Assembly: GCA_003612285.1 (NCBI GenBank)
Contig: RAYE01000048.1
Location: 1 to 47,248, forward strand
Direction: 5' to 3'
Length of the DNA: 47,248 nucleotides
Source of the DNA: a bacterium D16-51
GTDB taxonomy: Bacteria > Bacillota > Clostridia > Lachnospirales > Lachnospiraceae
Part shown: positions 41,064 to 47,248 of the stretch, piece by piece
How the letters are laid out: each line of letters starts with the position of its first letter
Position numbering within the stretch: the stretch's first letter is position 1
Translations under genes and position numbers: made by a program
Notes under the pieces: generated by a model
Database searches by the model: none
Told to the model about the DNA's origin: nothing
Seen by the model: only the letters and a program-made list of their open reading frames with translations

Positions 41064-42238
41064 TTTACAGGGTTATGTATTTTACTATTTTTTCTCTGAT
41101 AGTGGCGGTATTTTGGGTAAGTGTTTTTGCAAAGCTTATTTCGGTACTTAGGAAACAGATGGCGGTGTTGAAGTATTTTTCAGTGTCACCATTAATAATT
41201 ATGCTTCTGTTTTGTATATTGCGGATAGTTTTACCGATAGAACTTCCGTATACATATGTATTTGAAATCAAGAGGATATTACCGCAAATCCAAAGCTTCT
41301 TTGCCATATCTATTTTTAGCTATGGGCAAATAAAGATAACTATAGCTGTATTATTAGGTATAATATGGTTCATAGTTGCTACCATTCTGGCTGTCAGGAA
41401 TATCTGGTCTTACTGCCATTTTCGGAAATTTCTGAATTTTCTTCCAGCATCTGATGATGAAAGGCTTTACCATCTGCTTGCAGAGACGGGGGTGGACAGC
41501 CCGCAGAAAGTCAGGAAAATAATAGTACATGATGCAGTGCAGTCCCCGGCAATTGTTGGCGCTATTCATCCTATTATTATCCTTCCAAATATAGATTTTG
41601 ATGATGAGGAGCTGCTTGGTATTTTTATACATGAGATAGCACATTATAAATATAAACATCATTTTGTCAGGCTGTTGACAGAATTTGTCCATATCTGTTT
41701 CTGGTGGAATCCGCTGTTTAAAGATTTGTCTTCAGAAATGGAACATGCCCTGGAGATGCATTCAGACAAGATGGTAAGCAGGAAGTTAACTTATTCTCAG
41801 CAAAAGAAGTATCTTAGCACAATAATTAGGATACTTGAAGATACCGAAAACTCCGGACTTCCGAGTGGTTTTTCCTGTGGTCTTGTAGATGAACCCAATA
41901 ATGAAAAACTACAGCAGCGTTTTAAAATGATATTGGGAAAACATTACCAGGAGAAGAAGAAGTTTAATTTTGCTGCGATAGTATGCATAGTATTTATTTT
42001 CCTGTTGTCCTATTCTTTTGTACTGCAGCCTTATAGTGAGCCAACAGCATCTGATTATGGATATGAAGACGAAGAAGACATCTTCTTTTCTGCTTCTGAT
42101 TACTATATTATAGAAACTGAGGATGGTTATGATTTGTATAAATATCCACAAAATTTAGTAGGCCATATGGAAGATATTGGCAGCGAGTTTAAGAGTTTAA
42201 AAGTATATCAAAGTTTAGAAGAGGTAAAAAAAGAATGA
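41060..42238 (+). CDS. M56 (BlaR1-like) membrane metalloprotease without penicillin-binding domain
   Basis: The 392-residue protein has a GTG start overlapping the blaI stop. N-terminal helices (FTIFSLIVAVFWVSVFAKLI, LIIMLLFCILRIVL, ITIAVLLGIIWFIVATILAV) come first, then the M56 domain with ARIVHD-like KIIVHDAVQSPAIVGAIHPI, HEIAH (H191, E192, H195) and the later zinc-ligand region. After a fourth helix (FAAIVCIVFIFLLSYSFVLQ) only ~60 acidic outer residues remain. Real BlaR1 is ~590 residues with a penicillin-binding sensor there. The likely role is to sense an envelope or peptide signal and cleave the BlaI-type repressor. Confidence 0.9.
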   Translation: MIYRVMYFTIFSLIVAVFWVSVFAKLISVLRKQMAVLKYFSVSPLIIMLLFCILRIVLPIELPYTYVFEIKRILPQIQSFFAISIFSYGQIKITIAVLLGIIWFIVATILAVRNIWSYCHFRKFLNFLPASDDERLYHLLAETGVDSPQKVRKIIVHDAVQSPAIVGAIHPIIILPNIDFDDEELLGIFIHEIAHYKYKHHFVRLLTEFVHICFWWNPLFKDLSSEMEHALEMHSDKMVSRKLTYSQQKKYLSTIIRILEDTENSGLPSGFSCGLVDEPNNEKLQQRFKMILGKHYQEKKKFNFAAIVCIVFIFLLSYSFVLQPYSEPTASDYGYEDEEDIFFSASDYYIIETEDGYDLYKYPQNLVGHMEDIGSEFKSLKVYQSLEEVKKE

Positions 42239-42465
42239 AGAGGACGGTTACTGTAATAGTATCAGTATTTACTTTAGCTATATCTGCAAATTTATATTTA
42301 ACGAATACAAATGCTGTGAAAACTATATCAGCAACAGTTTCTGAAATTCAGCCTTATGCTAATCAGACAGGATACAAATATAAAGTAATTAATGGACGGC
42401 TATATAAAAGATTATGGTCATATACATATAACCGCTGGGAAGAGCCATATTGGACACTATCATAA
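42235..42465 (+). CDS. Small exported Trp/Tyr-rich peptide precursor
   Basis: The 76-residue product starts in a 4-nt overlap with the M56 gene, so it is translationally coupled. It has a signal peptide (MKRTVTVIVSVFTLAISANL), a spacer to about residue 45, and an aromatic C-terminal block: YKYKVINGRLYKRLWSYTYN then RWEEPYWTLS (six Tyr and three Trp in ~30 residues, no Cys). I recall similar short NGxL..RxW peptides beside M56 proteins in other gut Firmicutes, but cannot verify this. It may be the signal or ligand of the M56 sensor, or an antimicrobial peptide. Confidence 0.72.
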   Translation: MKRTVTVIVSVFTLAISANLYLTNTNAVKTISATVSEIQPYANQTGYKYKVINGRLYKRLWSYTYNRWEEPYWTLS

Positions 42466-42514
42466 AATTGTATACAAGTTCCCTATGCAGATTATGTTAA
42501 GCGGCAAAAACTCA

Positions 42515-42544
42515 TTGACAAATCCCCTGCCAATAGTGTAGAAT
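42515..42544 (+). promoter_or_regulatory. Promoter of ileS
   Basis: TTGACA and TAGAAT are separated by 18 bp, directly upstream of the T-box leader. Confidence 0.7.
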
Positions 42545-42547
42545 GTG

Positions 42548-42925
42548 AAAAACGTTGATAGAGACAGTAGTATTTATGCAAAGTTCACAGAGAGTCAGTA
42601 TTGGTGAGAACTGATAACAAAAGCAAAATATGAACATCACTCTGGAGTTGCAGGCTGAAAGCATTGCCATATTTATTCTCGCGTATGTAACGAGCCAAAC
42701 GCAGCGCTTGTAAGGAACTGAAAGTTCCTTTGCACTTAGTGGCTGCGCGCGGGGTATTTGACTTATGGAAATGAGTGCAAAAGTATTATGTGCTATGCCA
42801 GTAAGCCGCGCCGGCGATTCCCCCGTTAACAGGAAAGCATATGATGGTATGTTCATACAAGGTGGTATAAAAATGAGCAGCTCAGGCTCTCATCCTAGAA
42901 TGGATGGGGGTCTTTTCTTTTTGTA
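42548..42925 (+). promoter_or_regulatory. Isoleucine T-box riboswitch with terminator
   Basis: Stem I elements include GATAGAGACAGTA, ACAGAGAGTC and TTGGTGAGAAC. The specifier loop GAAC-ATC-ACTCTGGAGTTG reads ATC (Ile) at 42636-42638. The T-box sequence AAGGTGGTA (42859-42867) supplies the UGG that pairs with the tRNA end. The terminator is CTCTCATCC / GGATGGGGG (42887-42910) plus a T-run. Uncharged tRNA-Ile should allow read-through into ileS. The linker between stem I and the T-box contains repeat E copy 2. Confidence 0.8.
42675..42760. repeat. Repeat family E, copy 2 inside the ileS T-box leader
   Basis: It matches copy 1 at 39992-40073: ATTCTCGCG, GAGCCAAACGCAGCGCTTG, hairpin AAGGAAC-TGAAA-GTTCCTT, CTGCGCGCGGGG. 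It sits after stem I and before the antiterminator part of the T-box. Confidence 0.82.
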
Positions 42926-42950
42926 TGAAAATAAGAAAGGGGATTTTACT

Positions 42951-45900
42951 ATGAAATATGAGGAACTTTCCGGAAAACCAGCGTTAAACTTAATACAAGA
43001 GGAAATACTGGATTTCTGGAAAAAGGAAAAAATCTTTGAGAAATCTGTAGAGGAACAGGAAGGCGAAGAAGTCGTTTTCTATGACGGGCCGCCGTTTCCT
43101 ACAGGAAAACCGCATCATGGAACTGTTTTAGTATCTTTTATCAAAGACATGATTGCCAGATACTGGACAATGAGGGGATACCGTGTTCCACGCGTATGGG
43201 GATGGGACTGTCATGGGCTTCCTATTGAAAACCAGGCAGAAACACTACTTGGCATTACGGATAAAAATGAAATTGAAAAGAACCTCGGCATTGATAAATT
43301 CAATGAAAAGTGCTTTGAAATCGTATCAAACAACAATGATGCATGGAAAGAATATGTAGAGCAGATGGCGCGCTGGGTAGACTATGATGGGGCATACAAA
43401 ACCATGAATACAGATTTTATGGAAAGTGTTATGTGGGCATTTAAACAATGCTATGATAAAGGATATATCTACCGGGATTACCGTGTCACACCATATTGCA
43501 TGCACTGTGAAACATCCCTTTCCATCTCTGATACCCGCGAATCCGACTCCACAAGGCTGCGCCAGGACCGATGGGTTATTGTAAAGTTTAAGACGCAGGA
43601 AACAATCGGGGAAAAGCCAGTCTATTTCCTTGCATGGACTACAACCCCCTGGACCCTGCCTTCTAACTTATGTCTGGCTGTCGGTGAAAAATTGGAGTAT
43701 GCTTATGTTGATGTAGGGGATTCTGTTTATGTGGCATGCAAAAACACATTGGCAGGCTATGAAAAGATTTTCGGTAAAGAGCCTGTAATCCTGAAAGAAT
43801 GTACTGGCCAAAATTTATTAGGGAAAAAATATGAACCTTTATTCCCGTATTTTGCTGATAAAAAATCAGACGGTGCATTCTGCGTAGTCGCCGCAGAATA
43901 TGTTGGTTCTGAAGAAGGCGTAGGGATTGTCCATACAGCCCCTGCGTTTGGTGAAGATGACTATTGGACATGTAAAAACAACAAAATACCTCTTGTAAAT
44001 CCAGTAGATGAAAAAGGCCATTTTACAGAAGAGATAACCGACTTTTATGACCCGCTCCACGAAAAAAACGTGATTGAAATGAACCCTTCTATCATCCGCT
44101 TCCTGTATGAAAATGGAAAAGCAGTTGCAGACGGGACAATAGAGCATAATTACCCCCACTGCTGGCGGTGCAAAAGGCCATTAATATACAAGGCTATGGA
44201 TGCATGGTATTTTGATATTGGAAAAGTTAAAAAACGCCTGATTGAACTAAATGAAGAAATCAACTGGGTACCGGAAACTGTAAAGCATGGACGTTTTGGT
44301 AACTGGCTTGCAAATGCCAGGGACTGGAATATTTCCAGGAACAGATACTGGAGCACCCCTATCCCAATCTGGGAATGCGAAGAATGTAAAGAGCGCAGAG
44401 TTTTTGGCAGCATTGATGAAATTTATAAAGCAAGCAGCGTCCGCCCAGATAACCTTCACAGGCAATATATGGATAAAATCACTGTTCCATGCAGCCGCTG
44501 TGGAAAGACAATGCACCGTGTGCCGGAAGTTCTTGACTGCTGGTTTGAAAGCGGTTCTGTCCCATTTGCCCAGAAACACTATCCGTTTGAAAACAAGGAA
44601 TGGTTTGAATCACATTTTCCAAGTGACTTTATCGTTGAATACACCGGGCAAATCCGCTGCTGGTTTTACTATCTGCATGTATTGTCAACAGCTTTGTTCG
44701 ACAGGCCGGCATTCCAAAACTGCATTGTCCATGGGACAATTTTAGCAAAGGACGGGAAAAAGCTTTCCAAATCCTCCAAAAACTACACAGACCCTATGCA
44801 GTTAATGAAACAATATGGGACAGACGCTTTCCGCCTTTATTTATATCAGACAAATGCAATGCTGATTGGAGACTTACTATTTGACGAATCAGGAATCCAG
44901 GATGCATACCAGCAAATTATCCTGCCATACTGGAATGCCTGCAATTTTTATATTTCTTATGCAAATATTGACGGTTTCAAACCGGAAAATACAGAAGAGC
45001 CTTTCTCTGATAATCAGTTAGACAGATGGATTCTGGCAAAATTATATGAAACACAGCAGTCCATTACCAATAATATGGATGCTTACCAGGTAAATAAATA
45101 TGTGGAATATCTGGCGTCTTTAATTGACGGGCTGACCAACTGGTATATCAGGCGTTCCAGAAGGAGGTTCTGGAGCAGTGGAATGTCCGAAGATAAGCAG
45201 AATGGATATAAAACAATGTATTATGTTCTTGTATGCACTACCAAACTGCTTGCGCCAGCGGCGCCTGTTATTTCAGAAAAAATGTATAAAGTGCTGACAG
45301 GCGAACTTTCTGTACACCTTGCGCAGTGGACGAAACTGCCAAAGACATTTGAAGATAAAGAGCTGCTTACAAAGGTTGCTTTGGTGCAGGAAATAATTTA
45401 CCTTGCACGCTCCATCCGCAGCAAAAACCATGTAAAAAACCGGCAGCCTTTAAACTGCCTGAAAGCAGCTCTGCCTGATATCTCTGACAATAGCATTATT
45501 GAAGAATTTAGAGAAACTATTGCAGAGGAATTAAACGTTAAAAACATTGAACTGCTCAAAGAAGCTGAAGATATTGCACAGGTAAAATATAACCCTGATT
45601 TTAACCAAATCCGCAGCAAATATCCTGATAGGATAGCAGAGGTTATTAAAGCAATAAAAAGTGGAAAATTCCAGCTTGGCAAAGATACTGTAACCCTCAA
45701 ACTGGATTCAGGGGAGGAATGTTTTGATACAGGCATTCTCCTTGTAACTTATCAGGCAAAGGCAGGACAGCATGTAGCCAGCAGCCACGGCATTGTCGTA
45801 TCACTGGATTTGACCATTACAGAAGAATTAAAGGCAGAAGGGTTTGCAAGAGATATTGTGAGGAATATCCAGGACGCACGGAAACAGATGGGATGCGAAA

Positions 45901-46067
45901 TTACCGATGGGATTCTCCTTGCTTTTAAAGGGACTGTCCCAGAACAGTGGCTGGACTATATTTGCAGGGAAACGCTCGGCACATTAGGCACGATAACATC
46001 CCCAGAAAACATTATAGAAATCAATGACGGCAAAGAAAAACTGTTCATCCATATAAGCAGGGCATAA
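42951..46067 (+). CDS. ileS: Isoleucyl-tRNA synthetase
   Basis: The 1038-residue class I synthetase charges tRNA-Ile. HIGH-type motif GKPHHGT (H55-T58 region), KLSKS (604-608), an editing CP1 domain with the TTPWTLPSN segment, and a C-terminal anticodon-binding domain are all present. Cysteine pairs (HCWRCKRP, CEECKE, CSRCGK) lie in the middle. Length, the GKPHHGT form and the C-terminus suggest the eukaryote-like type 2 IleRS, a class in which natural mupirocin resistance is known. The start at 42951 follows AAAGGGG; the open frame upstream to 42765 runs through the T-box and is not coding. Confidence 0.96.
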   Translation: MKYEELSGKPALNLIQEEILDFWKKEKIFEKSVEEQEGEEVVFYDGPPFPTGKPHHGTVLVSFIKDMIARYWTMRGYRVPRVWGWDCHGLPIENQAETLLGITDKNEIEKNLGIDKFNEKCFEIVSNNNDAWKEYVEQMARWVDYDGAYKTMNTDFMESVMWAFKQCYDKGYIYRDYRVTPYCMHCETSLSISDTRESDSTRLRQDRWVIVKFKTQETIGEKPVYFLAWTTTPWTLPSNLCLAVGEKLEYAYVDVGDSVYVACKNTLAGYEKIFGKEPVILKECTGQNLLGKKYEPLFPYFADKKSDGAFCVVAAEYVGSEEGVGIVHTAPAFGEDDYWTCKNNKIPLVNPVDEKGHFTEEITDFYDPLHEKNVIEMNPSIIRFLYENGKAVADGTIEHNYPHCWRCKRPLIYKAMDAWYFDIGKVKKRLIELNEEINWVPETVKHGRFGNWLANARDWNISRNRYWSTPIPIWECEECKERRVFGSIDEIYKASSVRPDNLHRQYMDKITVPCSRCGKTMHRVPEVLDCWFESGSVPFAQKHYPFENKEWFESHFPSDFIVEYTGQIRCWFYYLHVLSTALFDRPAFQNCIVHGTILAKDGKKLSKSSKNYTDPMQLMKQYGTDAFRLYLYQTNAMLIGDLLFDESGIQDAYQQIILPYWNACNFYISYANIDGFKPENTEEPFSDNQLDRWILAKLYETQQSITNNMDAYQVNKYVEYLASLIDGLTNWYIRRSRRRFWSSGMSEDKQNGYKTMYYVLVCTTKLLAPAAPVISEKMYKVLTGELSVHLAQWTKLPKTFEDKELLTKVALVQEIIYLARSIRSKNHVKNRQPLNCLKAALPDISDNSIIEEFRETIAEELNVKNIELLKEAEDIAQVKYNPDFNQIRSKYPDRIAEVIKAIKSGKFQLGKDTVTLKLDSGEECFDTGILLVTYQAKAGQHVASSHGIVVSLDLTITEELKAEGFARDIVRNIQDARKQMGCEITDGILLAFKGTVPEQWLDYICRETLGTLGTITSPENIIEINDGKEKLFIHISRA

Positions 46068-46170
46068 GCTGTGGTTTTAGAGTTTGTACCATCGTTTGTT
46101 ATCTCTTTACAAAGAGTAGGAAATAAGTTATGATTTATTACAATTTACAAAAGTGAATGGAGGAAATAAC

Positions 46171-46611
46171 ATGGAATTGAATAAAAGAAAAAAATTATTA
46201 ACAGTTATAAGCTTAATTATCTTTTCCTTTCTTGTTACAACGGCAGCGCCGGTACATGCCACTACTGGTTCTGTTTATTTAAAGCGTTACAAGAATCTGG
46301 AAAAGCAATGCAAAAAATTATTTAAGTATGATGGTTCACAGCAGGAAATGAACCAGGAATCCGCCAAGGAGTACAAACTATGGGACAAAGAATTGAACTA
46401 TGTTTACAAAGAAATTTACAGCAAATTAACTCCAAACCAGCAGAAAAAATTAAAGAAATCTGAACTGGAATGGATAAAGGCACGGGATAAAAAAGCAAAA
46501 AAAAGCGCTAGTGAATTTGAAGGCGGAACCATGTATCCTCTCATATACAATGAAACCCTGATAAACCTGACAAAGAAAAGAATTAAATGGTTAATTAAAA
46601 ATTATGGATAA
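46171..46611 (+). CDS. LprI/DUF1311 family exported protein
   Basis: The 146-residue protein starts at 46171 with GGAGG 8 nt upstream. It has a signal peptide (KLLTVISLIIFSFLVTTAAP, cut after VHA). The mature part has the LprI_N/DUF1311 pattern of short helices: QEMNQESAKEYKLWDKELNY (with the usual cysteine absent here), VYKEIYSKLTPNQQKKLKKS, ELEWIKARDKK and TLINLTKKRIKWLI. In mycobacteria LprI inhibits lysozyme; for most members the role is unknown. Confidence 0.8.
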   Translation: MELNKRKKLLTVISLIIFSFLVTTAAPVHATTGSVYLKRYKNLEKQCKKLFKYDGSQQEMNQESAKEYKLWDKELNYVYKEIYSKLTPNQQKKLKKSELEWIKARDKKAKKSASEFEGGTMYPLIYNETLINLTKKRIKWLIKNYG

Positions 46612-47014
46612 AAGGAAAAAAGAGTGAGTAGGGATAGTCTGCGGTTGTCCTTTCTGGAAACGGAAAGGACAACCGCTTGAACAACCGCTGGGTTTCATGT
46701 TGAAACCCTTCTTTATCTATAGTGTTAAGGAATGAATTGAATTTGGCTTTATAGCTTCTATTTATCTGGATTTTTTCTACTGACAAATCTCCATCTGCAA
46801 TCATTCTTGCTGCCGTTTCAATTTTCACATCATAACGCTCACTTTCTCCGTACATTTGTATCGTCTCTTCCTGATCATGTAATACCATCATAATGTCCAC
46901 GGCCTCCTTTTCTCTGCTCCGTTTTCTTTTAAGAATCAAACGATTCTCTTGTATAGAATTTACTTCTACAGTTATATTCTTTTCCTTGCCGGTTTCATAG
47001 ACTTTTCGTTTCAT
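46595..47014 (-). CDS. Hypothetical protein with anomalous C-terminus
   Basis: The ~139-residue product starts at 47014, with GAGAGG ~9 nt upstream. It opens with a beta-rich segment (ITVEVNSIQENRLILKRKRS), then EAVDIMMVLHDQEETIQMYG and a helix region (ETAARMIADGDLSVEKIQIN). The last ~35 residues are translated from two perfect hairpins at 46641-46709 and overlap the convergent LprI gene by 17 nt, so the natural stop may have been lost. No family is recognised. Confidence 0.5.
   Translation of the reverse strand: MKRKVYETGKEKNITVEVNSIQENRLILKRKRSREKEAVDIMMVLHDQEETIQMYGESERYDVKIETAARMIADGDLSVEKIQINRSYKAKFNSFLNTIDKEGFQHETQRLFKRLSFPFPERTTADYPYSLFFPFIHNF
46641..46712 (+). terminator. Tandem hairpins after the LprI gene
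   Basis: The first stem is GCGGTTGTCCTTTC / GGAAAGGACAACCGC. The second is GGGTTTCA / TTGAAACCC followed by TTCTTTAT. They probably terminate the plus-strand transcript, although a minus-strand ORF reads through them. Confidence 0.6.
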
Positions 47015-47050
47015 AGATGAATACCTCTCTTTCGCTGTTTTATACCACAC

Positions 47051-47248
47051 ATTTTAAACCATCTTATTTAAAATTATTAGGCTGTTAAATTTTGAAGCAT
47101 TATGCTATAATACAGACAGGAAATAAGCAAACAAATAAGGGTAAACACTATAAAATGTAAGATTTAAGGATAATGTCGTAACTATTCAGCCTTGCGGCTT
47201 CATAGTTACACAGCAGTGCTTTCAGCACTGTTGATGTACACATTTTGC
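47051..47248. other. Gene-free end with hairpins
   Basis: The end holds a TATAAT-like box near 47114 with no clear -35, then two inverted repeats, GTAACTAT...ATAGTTAC (47179-47210) and CAGTGCT-TTC-AGCACTG (47213-47230). It may be the edge of another dispersed element cut by the window. Confidence 0.35.

Noticed and set aside
41060-42238. Beta-lactam sensor BlaR1
   Set aside because: The M56 domain is present but the penicillin-binding sensor domain is absent, and no beta-lactamase or PBP gene is nearby.
42765-42950. Upstream extension of ileS adding 62 residues
   Set aside because: It runs through the T-box antiterminator and terminator. The ATG at 42951 has AAAGGGG and matches the usual IleRS start.

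Overview
The window looks like the chromosome of an anaerobic, low-GC Clostridia species, most likely a Lachnospiraceae. The evidence is AT-rich coding with strong GGAGG ribosome binding sites, a T-box leader on ileS, a LysM/GH18 spore-type enzyme, the DUF951-rpsF-ssb-rpsR block, and LytTR/LiaF-like and ECF sigma/anti-sigma pairs. I cannot name a genus from sequence alone.

Layout. 1-6.1 kb is an accessory stretch: the 3' end of an IS4-type transposase, a LytTR regulator with its LiaF-like membrane partner, a divergent sulfotransferase gene set between copies of a palindromic repeat, a sigma-factor/anti-sigma-like chimera, and a LysM-GH18 enzyme. 6.2-11 kb holds an NSS-family sodium symporter preceded by a 24-codon leader ORF, an EcsC-family protein and an orphan family-5 solute-binding lipoprotein. 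11-15 kb is core: DUF951, rpsF-ssb-rpsR, a NodB-type deacetylase and pyrG. 15-18 kb is an ECF sigma, its membrane partner and a lipoprotein, followed by a 355-bp nested palindromic element. 18.3-21.6 kb encodes an unusual 899-residue protein, a complete FtsH protease fused in frame to a complete Cof-type HAD phosphatase, followed 3 bp later by a RdgB/Ham1-like nucleotidase. 22-24 kb has a cysteine hydrolase and an Rpn nuclease with four 4-residue repeats and an internal start that would make a separate C-terminal protein.

24-42.5 kb is a large membrane-transport and signalling locus. On the minus strand lie an ABC-2 remnant, two MacB/FtsX-type ABC sets, a three-gene tandem family of unknown single-pass exported proteins (the middle copy broken), a second ABC-2 set, a two-domain exported protein and a two-cysteine secreted protein. 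Divergent from it on the plus strand are a BlaI-type repressor, a short M56 (BlaR1-like) membrane protease without a penicillin-binding sensor, and a 76-residue exported peptide precursor rich in Trp and Tyr. These three overlap by 4 nt each. The two arms share a promoter region with paired TGTTGACA sites, so I infer one regulated peptide-sensing and export/immunity-like system. 42.5-46.1 kb is ileS with an Ile T-box whose linker contains a copy of a chromosomal repeat. The window ends with a LprI/DUF1311 protein and an unrecognised ORF.

Several dispersed repeat families run through the window. The most striking is a ~115-bp leader present three times, each copy ending exactly at the start codon of an unrelated gene and, in two copies, hiding a GAGG Shine-Dalgarno-like sequence in a long hairpin.
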